From the NCBI GenBank assembly GCA_964445815.1, contig CAYULW010000003.1:496001-560000 (forward strand): 64,000 nt of DNA, given 5' to 3'. Origin of the DNA: CAYULW01 sp964445815 (GTDB taxonomy: Bacteria; Bacteroidota; Bacteroidia; Flavobacteriales_E; Vicingaceae). Within the stretch, counting starts at the first letter, position 1; each line of letters begins with the position of its first letter. Below the pieces are notes generated by a model. The model searched no databases. It had not been told where the DNA came from and worked only from the letters and a program-made list of their open reading frames with translations. The position numbers and the translations under genes were made by a program. Positions 51,975 through 61,017 of this stretch are shown here, piece by piece.

Positions 51975-53936
51975 TTAAATTGATTGTAAACGTTGAACAG
52001 CAGCTTTATGATTAGGATTGAGTTGAACTACTTTTTGTAGAACGGTTTTCTCTTCTGCTGTTTTTCCTTGATTTTGAAGACAGACTGCCAAATTCATCAA
52101 TAAGTTAATGTCATTCGGGCGTAACTGCAGCGCCTTTTTGAAAACGTTTTCTGCCTGAGCATTTTGTCCCATCATGCCATGTGCCATGCCCAGATAGTTC
52201 ATGGCTTCTGTATTTTGCGGTTCAAGACTTAAGCTTTTCTCCAAATGCATGATGGCTTCATCAAAACGCTGTAAATGACCTGATGCCTGACCCATTAAAA
52301 AATAAGTGTTTGCAGAATTGGGTTTACGCTCTGCATATTCTTGAAAATAGGGTAATGCTTGTGTAAATTGTTTGGCATCAAAATAAAGCAGTGCTATATT
52401 TAAATAGTATCGATTGTATTCAGGGTGTCTTCTGATGCCCTCTTTAACAGTGCGGATACCTTGTTCATATTGCTTCATTTCGCGATACACTAAACCGAGA
52501 TTGTTATAGGCATCGGCATAATCCGGATAGATCTGAATTGCTTTGCTCAAGTGCTCTTGGGCATCTTTCAAGAGGCTTTGTTTTTTTTTGAAGTCATTGG
52601 ATGCATAAGCCAAATCTGCGGATTCTGATCCGAAGTTATAATTCACTCTTGCACTCTCGCTCCCTTTTTCAACATCTGCAGAATACAAACTGTAATTGTT
52701 TTTCCAATCCGGATTGCGATGGATACTTTTTACAGCATAAATGCATGTGAGAAAGAGAATAACAAGCAGATAATGTTTCTTTTTCTTGCTTCCTTTTATC
52801 AATCTTTTAGATGCAAAAACGATAGCAATGGAAAAGGGAAGCACAGCCATAAACAAGAGACGTTCGGCAAACTGAGCACCTATGGGCATGAGAATTTGTG
52901 AAGCTACAGCAATGCTCAATCCGTAAATGGCAGTAATCAGTCCCCATATTTGTCGTTTAATCAGTCCATAAATGGATAAGCCAACTAAGCCAATAAAAAC
53001 TAGAAACCCGATTACAGCTTGAGGAGTTCCCATACCGACTAAGGGTATCAGGTTGTAGGAATAATCATGAATTAGCTTGCCTCCTAAGATGAGGCTTGTA
53101 AGAAATTTGATTTGCAAAGCAAAAGTACTTCCCCATCTTAGATCGGATGATTCTGCCGCTGCTATCGGATTGTTTAGTAAGCCAAAATTGCCCGGGTCTA
53201 TGGCTTGCGGCATGCTACTGACAATCTCATTTCTGAGTAACATGAATCCAAAGGCAAAGGGTAAAAATAAAGTAACATGGTGCAGTGCTTGCTTATAGGT
53301 ATACTTTGGGTTAAATAAAATAAATAGAGGAAGAATGAGTGCAAAAGTAACCGAGCTTTCTTTTGAGAAAAGAGCAATGAAATAACCCAATAAACATAAA
53401 GAGAGATATTTTAAACTTTTCTTCTCAATGTTTTGCATCATGCTCCAAAGCGCAAGACTGAAACCAAAAAAAGCCAAAAGGTCATCACGTCCTTTGATGT
53501 TGGCAACAACCTCAGTGTGGAGTGGGTGAGTAATAAAGAGAAAACAAATGGCTAGTACTGTAATCGCATTATCTTCAAATACTTTCAGAAGACCGAGATA
53601 AAGAAAGATGGCACTTAATGCATAAAGAAGCACATTGATAAAGTGCGCAATACCGGTATGATTATCAAAATACTCCTTTTCTATTGCAAAGAGTATCAAG
53701 CTCAAGGGACGATAAAGCCCGTCATTAAAGCCGCCATTGCCATTTCTGTAATTGGTCGTTAGTATTTCCGGAATACCTTCAAGACCATTTTGAACGTGAC
53801 TGTGTGTCACAATCACGGAATAATCATCTAATGCCATTTCATGCGTCAAGGTATTGGCATATAGCAAAACAGCTAGCACCCCAATCATCCAAGGCAACTT
53901 GGCCTTATTATTTTTAAAAAATTGGATAAGATTCAC
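51975..53936 (-). CDS. Multi-spanning membrane protein with TPR tail (TMTC/DUF1736-like)
   Basis: 653 residues. About ten membrane helices occupy residues 15-410, with DUF1736-like PIAAAESSDLRWGSTFALQIKFLTSLILGGKLIHDYSYN and an early LDDYSVIVTHSHV (acidic DD as in GT-C glycosyltransferases). At least six tetratricopeptide repeats follow (about 450-650: AIQIYPDYADAYNNLGLVYREMKQYEQGI and similar). TMTC-like proteins are O-mannosyl-type glycosyltransferases in eukaryotes; bacterial members are presumed to transfer sugars in the periplasm. It diverges from the ornithine aminotransferase gene, 72 bases away. Confidence 0.88.
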   Translation of the reverse strand: MNLIQFFKNNKAKLPWMIGVLAVLLYANTLTHEMALDDYSVIVTHSHVQNGLEGIPEILTTNYRNGNGGFNDGLYRPLSLILFAIEKEYFDNHTGIAHFINVLLYALSAIFLYLGLLKVFEDNAITVLAICFLFITHPLHTEVVANIKGRDDLLAFFGFSLALWSMMQNIEKKSLKYLSLCLLGYFIALFSKESSVTFALILPLFILFNPKYTYKQALHHVTLFLPFAFGFMLLRNEIVSSMPQAIDPGNFGLLNNPIAAAESSDLRWGSTFALQIKFLTSLILGGKLIHDYSYNLIPLVGMGTPQAVIGFLVFIGLVGLSIYGLIKRQIWGLITAIYGLSIAVASQILMPIGAQFAERLLFMAVLPFSIAIVFASKRLIKGSKKKKHYLLVILFLTCIYAVKSIHRNPDWKNNYSLYSADVEKGSESARVNYNFGSESADLAYASNDFKKKQSLLKDAQEHLSKAIQIYPDYADAYNNLGLVYREMKQYEQGIRTVKEGIRRHPEYNRYYLNIALLYFDAKQFTQALPYFQEYAERKPNSANTYFLMGQASGHLQRFDEAIMHLEKSLSLEPQNTEAMNYLGMAHGMMGQNAQAENVFKKALQLRPNDINLLMNLAVCLQNQGKTAEEKTVLQKVVQLNPNHKAAVQRLQSI

Positions 53937-54008
53937 TATCGAAAGGACATTGGCAATGCGTCCAAATTTAGATAACTTTGTTAGGCTAAAAAACTAAAAT
54001 AGAAAAAG

Positions 54009-55241
54009 ATGATCGATCAAAAGATTTCCTCAGAAGAAGCAATCGCATTAGAAGACCGTTATGGTGCTCATAATTATCATCCCTTGCCGGTGGTTTTGAG
54101 TCGTGGAGAAGGCGTTTATGTTTGGGATGTAGAAGGGAAAAGATATTTTGATTTCTTGTCAGCTTATTCCGCAGTAAATCAAGGACACTGTCACCCCAAA
54201 ATCATTTCAGCATTAAAGGCGCAAGCTGAGACCTTAACTTTAACATCAAGGGCTTTTTACAATGATGCTTTAGGTGAGTATGAGCAGTATGTCAGCAGTT
54301 TTTTTGGTTTTGATAAGGTTTTACCAATGAATACAGGAGCCGAAGCAGTAGAAACGGCAATTAAATTGTGCAGAAAGTGGGCCTATGAGAAAAAAGGAAT
54401 TGCGGAAGATCAGGCTAAAATTATTGTTTGTGAAAACAATTTTCATGGCCGAACGACCACCATCGTCTCTTTTTCTAATGATGAAGTGGCACGCAAAAAC
54501 TTTGGTCCTTATACACCCGGATTTATTCGGATACCATATAATGATATTGAAGCTCTGAGGGAGGCTCTAAAGCAAGACAATGTTGCGGGAATGCTAGTTG
54601 AACCAATTCAAGGGGAGGCCGGAGTCTTTGTTCCCGATGAAGGTTATATAGCTGAAGCAAGTGTTTTGTGTAAGGCTTCTGGTGTGCTTTTTATTGCTGA
54701 TGAAGTACAAACGGGAATTGCCAGAACCGGAAAATTGCTGGCTGTTGATCATGAAAATGTTAAACCTGATGTTTTGATTTTAGGAAAGGCTTTGTCAGGA
54801 GGGGCTTATCCGGTAAGTGCGGTGCTGGCAAATGATGAGGTGATGATGGTCATTAAACCCGGTCAACATGGATCTACTTTTGGTGGTAATCCCATTGCGG
54901 CTAAAGTAGCAATTGCGGCTTTAGAAGTTGTGAGAGAAGAAAATTTGGCGGAGCGAGCTGAGCATTTGGGGCAAGTTTTCAGAGCCGAAATGCAGAAATT
55001 GGTTGATGAAAGCGATCTGTTGGTGAAAGTAAGAGGCAAAGGTTTGCTCAATGCTGTTGTGATAAATGATACTGAAGAGAGCTCAACAGCTTGGGACATC
55101 TGTTTAGCTCTAAGAGATAATGGGCTTTTGGCTAAGCCTACCCACGGTAATATCATTCGATTTGCACCACCTTTGGTGATGACAGAAGAGGAATTGATGG
55201 AGTGTGTTGCGATCATCAAAAAAACGATCAGAGAGTTTTAA
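54009..55241 (+). CDS. rocD: Ornithine aminotransferase
   Basis: 410 residues of the class III PLP aminotransferases. The N-terminal EDRYGAHNYHPLPVVLSRGEGVYVWDVEGKRYFDFLSAYSAVNQGHCHP is a strong ornithine aminotransferase signature. The cofactor-binding MNTGAEAVETAIKLCRKW, the FIADEVQTG motif and the PLP lysine K260 in LGKALSGGAYP are all present. It converts ornithine and 2-oxoglutarate to glutamate-semialdehyde and glutamate in arginine/proline metabolism. It is a single gene with a clean ATG and family-typical length. Confidence 0.96.
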   Translation: MIDQKISSEEAIALEDRYGAHNYHPLPVVLSRGEGVYVWDVEGKRYFDFLSAYSAVNQGHCHPKIISALKAQAETLTLTSRAFYNDALGEYEQYVSSFFGFDKVLPMNTGAEAVETAIKLCRKWAYEKKGIAEDQAKIIVCENNFHGRTTTIVSFSNDEVARKNFGPYTPGFIRIPYNDIEALREALKQDNVAGMLVEPIQGEAGVFVPDEGYIAEASVLCKASGVLFIADEVQTGIARTGKLLAVDHENVKPDVLILGKALSGGAYPVSAVLANDEVMMVIKPGQHGSTFGGNPIAAKVAIAALEVVREENLAERAEHLGQVFRAEMQKLVDESDLLVKVRGKGLLNAVVINDTEESSTAWDICLALRDNGLLAKPTHGNIIRFAPPLVMTEEELMECVAIIKKTIREF

Positions 55242-55342
55242 TAATTTCGACTTAAAGATGTTTTTTATTTTCATGAAAAAAAGGATGTAATTCAAAAAAC
55301 ATTTAATTTCTCAAAGCGTATATATATTAATTTTTTGCTGTT

Positions 55343-57589
55343 TTGAACCATCTGATTTATTTGCTTTTATTCTTTTTTGTTGCAGTTTCCAGCATGGCAC
55401 AATCTGCTTTATTTCTCAGAGATAGTGTAAAGGTTCATCTTGAATCGAATGGATTATTGTACGTTGGCGGAAATATGTCGGTTCAAGATAGCGGAGACTC
55501 CTCTAAGATTGAGAACTATGGAAAGATTGAAATAACCGGAGATTTGACAAACCTTGGATCTGGTAATTTATTTGAGCCAAGATTAGGTGAGATTGAGTTT
55601 AGGGGGATTTCCGATCAGCGAATAAGTGGATCATTCGCTTATAACTCTATGCGCATAAATAACGGAAGTGGTGTTTCAGTTAATTCCGGAACACAAACTA
55701 TATATAATACTCTGTATCTAGACAATGGAACATTCAACACGAATAATTCCCTTGTTCTGAATTCCGATGCCATCCGTACTGCCAGAGTTCATGAAATCAC
55801 AGGGGGGTCAATTTCAGGACAGGTGACCATAGAGAGATGGATTGATAGTGCGAAATGGGGGGGGTATCGATTTTTGTCTGCACCTGCTCAAGGAGTAACA
55901 ATTAATCAATGGAAAGATGACATAATACTAATAGGATTTACAGGATCCCATTATCCCAATCATAGCTTCAATAGTATAGCGATGTACAATGAAACTATAT
56001 TAGGACATCGAGATAGTGGATATTATTATGCATCTGATGTCAATGATATATTAGGTTTTGGAGAAGGATTTCAGGTATACTTAGGTGGAAAAGATATAAA
56101 GATAGATATCCAAGGTACGCTTTATACGGGGGTGCAGAACCTACCTGTTACATTTACAGATGATCCTTTAGTTAGCGATGAAGAAAATGGCTGGCAAATG
56201 GTAGGGAATCCATACCCTTCCGGTATTGATTGGGACTCTCCTTCATGGGTGAAATCCAATATGGAAGATGCCATCTACATTTGGGATCCAATTAATGGGG
56301 TTTATACTAGTTATGCAGGTGGTGTAGGAATAAATGGTGGTTCAAGGTATATTGCCTCTTCTCAGTCTTTTTGGGTAAAAAGTAATGGTCCTTCTCCTGT
56401 TCTACAGGCTAATGAGGGTATAAAAATAACTCAAGATCCGAATTTTATTGAGTCGACTCAAAAGAATATTATTCGCTTAATACTTAGTGATCAGAGTATA
56501 TCTGATGAAACCGTTATTCGTTTTAAGACTGAGGCAACAGATCATTTTGACACTGATTATGATGCACGTAAATTTTTATCGTCAAAGAATGTTCCCAACA
56601 TATACACTAGTTATGCGCAGAAAGACTATGGAATTTTAGCTTTACCGGATGATAAAATAATGAGACGCATCCCACTGAATGTAAGAGTTCCTCAAACAAA
56701 GGTTTATGCTTTAAATGTTAATCTGGAATTGGATTCGGCGTATAACTGCATTTTATTGTATGATAATCTTACGGGAAGAATTGAGAGTTTAAGAGATAGT
56801 TCGGTATTTCATTTTTTAATCAGCGATACATTAAGCACACCTAGGTTTGAAATTCGTGTCGGAGAACTGTCTCAAATCACCATAACAGATGCGAATTGTT
56901 ATGGTGATTCGGGAAAGCTAGCACTTAATAATGATTGGAATACTTCAATTGACTATCAATGGAAAAACACATCAAATACTTCTTGGGTTAATGATACGAT
57001 TTATCAAGGGAAAGATAGTTTGAGTTTGGTAGCAGGTAATTATCTAATTCAATTCAATAAAAACCTATGCTTTAGTCAAAGGCAAAGTTTTACTATCAAT
57101 GAACCAAATGATTTGTTGCTAATTACCAATTCTCTTCCTGATTCGCTGAATGATGGAAAGGCATGGGTAGATGTTTCAGGAGGAATTTCTCCATACGACT
57201 ATCACTGGTCTGATTCGTATCAACAACAAAATGATACAGCTTATAAATTAGTTGCCGGAACATATACTGTTTTGGTAAAGGATTTTAACGGTTGTATAGA
57301 TTCGGCTCAAATAATCGTAAATAAGAAGCAAGTAGTTGCTTTAAATGAGAATCAAAAAAACGGATTTAAAATCTATCCTATTCCCGTAACTGAAGTATTG
57401 AATATTGATTTGTTCAATCATGAATACAAAAAAGTAGAACTGAGAACAATCCAAGGACAGTTGCTGAAGAGTTATCAACTACAACATAAAAAAGAACGAT
57501 TGGATTTTTCTTGGCTTAAATCCGGAGTGTATATCTTGATAGTCGAAGGAGAGAATAATCGAGTAATTGAAACAATAGAGAAATTGTAA
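55343..57589 (+). CDS. Large secreted protein with T9SS sorting domain
   Basis: 748 residues beginning with TTG; no earlier ATG exists and this start gives a proper signal peptide (LIYLLLFFFVAVSSMAQ). A beta-solenoid-like N-terminal part (about 20-150) is followed by the WQMVGNPYPSGIDWDS module (about 290-310), typical of large T9SS-exported proteins. Two SprB-like repeats (ITITDANCYGDSGKLALN..., GISPYDYHWSDSYQQQNDTAYKLVAGTYTVLVKDFNGC) precede the T9SS type A end (IYPIPVTEVLNIDL...SGVYILIVEGENNRV). The downstream S74 gene starts on its last base, so they are co-translated. An adhesion role is inferred. Confidence 0.88.
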   Translation: MNHLIYLLLFFFVAVSSMAQSALFLRDSVKVHLESNGLLYVGGNMSVQDSGDSSKIENYGKIEITGDLTNLGSGNLFEPRLGEIEFRGISDQRISGSFAYNSMRINNGSGVSVNSGTQTIYNTLYLDNGTFNTNNSLVLNSDAIRTARVHEITGGSISGQVTIERWIDSAKWGGYRFLSAPAQGVTINQWKDDIILIGFTGSHYPNHSFNSIAMYNETILGHRDSGYYYASDVNDILGFGEGFQVYLGGKDIKIDIQGTLYTGVQNLPVTFTDDPLVSDEENGWQMVGNPYPSGIDWDSPSWVKSNMEDAIYIWDPINGVYTSYAGGVGINGGSRYIASSQSFWVKSNGPSPVLQANEGIKITQDPNFIESTQKNIIRLILSDQSISDETVIRFKTEATDHFDTDYDARKFLSSKNVPNIYTSYAQKDYGILALPDDKIMRRIPLNVRVPQTKVYALNVNLELDSAYNCILLYDNLTGRIESLRDSSVFHFLISDTLSTPRFEIRVGELSQITITDANCYGDSGKLALNNDWNTSIDYQWKNTSNTSWVNDTIYQGKDSLSLVAGNYLIQFNKNLCFSQRQSFTINEPNDLLLITNSLPDSLNDGKAWVDVSGGISPYDYHWSDSYQQQNDTAYKLVAGTYTVLVKDFNGCIDSAQIIVNKKQVVALNENQKNGFKIYPIPVTEVLNIDLFNHEYKKVELRTIQGQLLKSYQLQHKKERLDFSWLKSGVYILIVEGENNRVIETIEKL

Positions 57590-59013
57590 TGAAAAGAAAG
57601 AGATGGAAGTTTTTTAGTCTTTTGGTTTTGAGTTTTATTGTACTCAAAGTTAACGGACAAGAAAGTGTGGGAATCAATACTGATAGTCCACATAGTTCTG
57701 CAATCTTAGATATAGAGAGTACAACCAGTGGTGTTTTGGTGCCTCGTATGTCCTCTGCGCAGAGAACAAGTATAAGCAATCCGGCTAGAGGGCTTTTAGT
57801 TTATGATAATACCACTAATACATTTTGGTTTTATAACAATACTGTATGGACTGAAATAGCATCATCTTCTAGTCTGGACAATATTGCCGATGGGGATAAT
57901 GATACCAAAATTCAAGTGGAAGAATCAGCAGATGAAGATGTGATACGTTTTGATGTTGAAGGCAGAGAGTATTTCAGAATGAATAATGGGAGGTTTGAGG
58001 TGGTAAATACCGGGAATTCTATTTTTATGGGACAAGGAGCAGGAGTTTCAGATGATTTAAGTGACAATAATAATGTATTCATTGGAAGAAATAGTGGGGC
58101 TAGTAATTCCAGTGGAGACAATAATATTGGACTGGGGTATCGTTCATTACAACTTAATACAACGGGAACAAATAATATTGGAATTGGTGAGGACGCTTCC
58201 AGATCGAATACGACAGCAGGATTCAATATTGCAATCGGTTCAAACAGTTTAAGGTCTAATCAGACAGCAAGTAATAATATTGCGATAGGTCATAATGCAT
58301 TGCAGAATCATACTTCAGGTGAAGATAATCTTGCTTTAGGTTATTTATCGATGCAAGGTAAAACCTCCGGAAGTGAAAATGTATCAATAGGAAATCAAGC
58401 CATGCAAAATAATATTTCAGGTAGTCAAAATGTTGTCATTGGAAGACAAGCAGGCCAAAATTCTACAGGTTCCGGTAATGTATTTATCGGTTATAGAGCA
58501 GGGCGAAATGAAACAGGGAGTAACAAGTTGTATATTGAGTCAAGTGATTCACCAACACCATTAATTTGGGGAGATTTTGCTACTGATTCCTTGATTATTA
58601 ATGGAAGCGAACGAGTAACAGGCAATATCTCATATATTGGAACAATTACAGATGTTTCTGATAAAAGGTTGAAAGAGAATTTTGAGTCTGTAGAAAATGT
58701 TCTACCTCTTGTCAATGCTTTAGAAGCATATTCTTATAATATGAAAGAAGATACCTCTAAGATTAGAGAATATGGCTTAATTGCTCAGGAGGTTCAAAAA
58801 TTGTTTCCCGAACTGGTTAAAGTAATTGATGAGGAGAAAGGTCATCTTGGAGTAAGCTATGTACAGTTAATCCCCTTGTTGGTTCAAGCCATTAAAGAGC
58901 AGCAAGCTTTCATAGAACAACAAGACATTAAAATAAGCAATTCGGAGTTGAGGTTAAAAGCTTTGCATGCGGAGGTGGAGAAGATTAGTGCTAAGATTAA
59001 TTCTATAAAATAA
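57589..59013 (+). CDS. Secreted tail-fiber-like protein with S74 intramolecular chaperone domain (copy 1)
   Basis: 474 residues with a signal peptide (LVLSFIVLKVNGQ). An N-terminal region common in such proteins (SVGINTDSPHSSAILDIESTTSGVLVPRMSSAQR) comes first. About eight ~22-residue head-like repeats follow (NIGLGYRSLQLNTTGTNNIGIGEDASRSN and similar, residues ~160-300), forming a YadA-type left-handed beta-roll. The peptidase S74 chaperone domain (about 350-474) has catalytic S357/K362 in SDKRLKEN and YGLIAQEVQKLFPEL...VSYVQLIPLLVQAIKEQ, ending in a coiled coil. S74 domains cleave themselves off after helping trimer assembly. It starts on the last base of the preceding gene. Confidence 0.93.
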   Translation: MKRKRWKFFSLLVLSFIVLKVNGQESVGINTDSPHSSAILDIESTTSGVLVPRMSSAQRTSISNPARGLLVYDNTTNTFWFYNNTVWTEIASSSSLDNIADGDNDTKIQVEESADEDVIRFDVEGREYFRMNNGRFEVVNTGNSIFMGQGAGVSDDLSDNNNVFIGRNSGASNSSGDNNIGLGYRSLQLNTTGTNNIGIGEDASRSNTTAGFNIAIGSNSLRSNQTASNNIAIGHNALQNHTSGEDNLALGYLSMQGKTSGSENVSIGNQAMQNNISGSQNVVIGRQAGQNSTGSGNVFIGYRAGRNETGSNKLYIESSDSPTPLIWGDFATDSLIINGSERVTGNISYIGTITDVSDKRLKENFESVENVLPLVNALEAYSYNMKEDTSKIREYGLIAQEVQKLFPELVKVIDEEKGHLGVSYVQLIPLLVQAIKEQQAFIEQQDIKISNSELRLKALHAEVEKISAKINSIK

Positions 59014-59014
59014 A

Positions 59015-60454
59015 GTGCGACGAGGAATTAAGATATTAGTAATTATAAGTATTTTACTTTATCAAAATGTCATTTTGATAGCCCAAAATCAAGTGGGGAT
59101 AAATACTAACACCCCTCATGCCTCTTCTGTTTTTGAAGTGGTAAGTATCAATAAAGGAATGTTAATTCCTCGTATGTCATCGAATAATAGGCTGCGTATT
59201 CAAGACCCTGAAGTTGGATTGGTTGTGTATGATCTAAATTTAGCTGCCTTCATGTATTATAATGGAGGCTTCTGGTCACAGTTGGGTAATTCAGGACAAG
59301 CTTCTGATGCCATAAGTGATGCGGATAATGATACAAGAATTACAGCGGAAATATCTAATAATGATAATCGCTTAAGGTTCTATACTCAGGGTGTTGAATA
59401 TTTCAGATTTGAAGAGAGACGGATTGACATTAGAAATACGGGTAATTCTGTATTTATGGGAAGTAGTGCCGGAATAAATGACGATTTAAGCAATAATCTA
59501 AACGTTTTTATTGGGTACGAAACAGGTAGATTAAATGTTACCGGATTTAGAAATGTAGTATTGGGTAGCAGAGCCATGCATTCAGGTACTACGATGAGAG
59601 ATGTTGTAGCAATAGGTTCTAATTCGGCGATGAATGGGATAGACTATAGAGAGTCTATTGCTATTGGAAGCAATTCGCTTCAATTGAATGTGAACAGCAT
59701 AAGAAATATAGCAATTGGCTATAATGCTATGAATCAACATGTAAATAATACAAACAATCTTGGAATAGGTAATCAATCACTGTTTGATGGTGATAGCGCA
59801 AGATTTGTAGTAGCGGTTGGAAATTCAAGCCTATCGTCTTGTGAAGATTGTTCACATTTTGTTGCAGTTGGTTATCAGTCGGGAATCTCAAACAGCACAG
59901 GTAATAATGATATTTTCTTAGGCTACCAGGCCGGAGGAAGTTTTGGAGGAAATAATAGATTGATAATAGAAAATACGAGCCTTACACAAGGTTTAATATG
60001 GGCTAACTTTAATTCAGATTCATTAGTTATTAATGGAAGCTTATTGGTGACCAATAACATTTATTATGTTGGTACTTTGACTGATGCTTCCGATAGAAGG
60101 TTAAAGGAAAATTTTGAGCCGATTAATGGAGTACTTGAAAATTTAACTCAATTGGGAGTCTATAAATATAACTTGAAAAGCGATAGTCTAAAAACAAAGG
60201 AAATCGGGTTAATAGCTCAAGAAGTACAACAATATTTCCCATATGCAGTGAGAGAAATAAGACCTAATGATGATATTCTAGGAGTAAGCTATTTGCAGTT
60301 GACACCAATAATTCTTCAAGCTATTAAAGAACAAAAAGAAGCCTTGAAAAATCAGCATCAAGAAGTTAAGGCTTTAAATAATTCTATTGAAGACTTAGAA
60401 AGAAAGTTAAGTTTATTGAAGCAAGGGAAAAGTCTATCGGTTGCAGATAAGTAG
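59015..60454 (+). CDS. Secreted tail-fiber-like protein with S74 intramolecular chaperone domain (copy 2)
   Basis: 479 residues beginning with GTG one base after the previous stop. The layout is the same as copy 1: signal peptide (ILVIISILLYQNVILIAQ), VGINTNTPHASSVFEVVSINKGMLIPRMSSNNR, then ~22-residue beta-roll repeats with more divergent spacing (residues ~150-310, including a CEDC insert). The S74 domain has S359/K364 in SDRRLKEN and IGLIAQEVQQYFPYAVRE...VSYLQLTPIILQAIKEQ, with a terminal coiled coil. The sequence has diverged well from copy 1, so the duplication is old. Trimeric surface fibres or adhesins made by all three genes of this operon are inferred. Confidence 0.92.
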   Translation: MRRGIKILVIISILLYQNVILIAQNQVGINTNTPHASSVFEVVSINKGMLIPRMSSNNRLRIQDPEVGLVVYDLNLAAFMYYNGGFWSQLGNSGQASDAISDADNDTRITAEISNNDNRLRFYTQGVEYFRFEERRIDIRNTGNSVFMGSSAGINDDLSNNLNVFIGYETGRLNVTGFRNVVLGSRAMHSGTTMRDVVAIGSNSAMNGIDYRESIAIGSNSLQLNVNSIRNIAIGYNAMNQHVNNTNNLGIGNQSLFDGDSARFVVAVGNSSLSSCEDCSHFVAVGYQSGISNSTGNNDIFLGYQAGGSFGGNNRLIIENTSLTQGLIWANFNSDSLVINGSLLVTNNIYYVGTLTDASDRRLKENFEPINGVLENLTQLGVYKYNLKSDSLKTKEIGLIAQEVQQYFPYAVREIRPNDDILGVSYLQLTPIILQAIKEQKEALKNQHQEVKALNNSIEDLERKLSLLKQGKSLSVADK

Positions 60455-61017
60455 TTCTTACATTTCCCTTTTACCATTATTCAAAAGTTTAACTACCAAC
60501 TAATTCTCTATTATTCTTATAAGCCTGATCTGTTCGTTTAGAAAATGAGATTTTTTTGATTTTTAAAGTTATGATTGTTCTAAAGCATTTTTCTTCTGAA
60601 AGCATAACATTGAACGTTTTAGAGAGGATATATAAATTTAACAAACAGGAATAGAGTTTCAGAGGAAGTGATACATATCAAAGTTGTATAAAAAAAGCTC
60701 TTTTAAGAGCTTTTTTATTATACCGATGCTTGTAGGGAAGACATTATAGTTATGTTACTAAAAGGTTAAATCCTTTTAATTCATAATGATGGGTAAAAAA
60801 AAATGTGTTTATTTAAACATTATTATCTTATTGCAACAACCAAACTAAGTGAAGAACGCACTCCCTTTTTTATTATACATAAGCTATAAATAATTTTCAT
60901 GCATTGTAGTGTATAATACGACTACTTATTGTTTTGAGAAAGTGGTTGTAGTTTTTTTTGGTTTTTAAGATGTTGATAATAATTCTGTTAAGTAATTATT
61001 AACTAAATATATACATT
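60455..61017. other. 563-base intergenic region
   Basis: An AT-rich spacer between the S74 operon and the next T9SS gene. Apart from the terminator at 60691-60716 I see no gene or repeat. The last ~150 bases should hold the promoter of the gene at 61018. Confidence 0.5.
60691..60716 (+). terminator. Terminator of the S74 operon
   Basis: AAAAAAGCTCTT (60691-60702) and AAGAGCTTTTTT (60705-60716) form a perfect 12-bp stem with a TT loop, working in either direction. It lies ~235 bases after the last stop of the operon. Confidence 0.85.

Noticed and set aside
57589..60454. Reading the tail-fiber-like genes as a prophage
   Set aside because: No capsid, portal, terminase, integrase or lysis genes nearby, and both proteins have secretory signal peptides.
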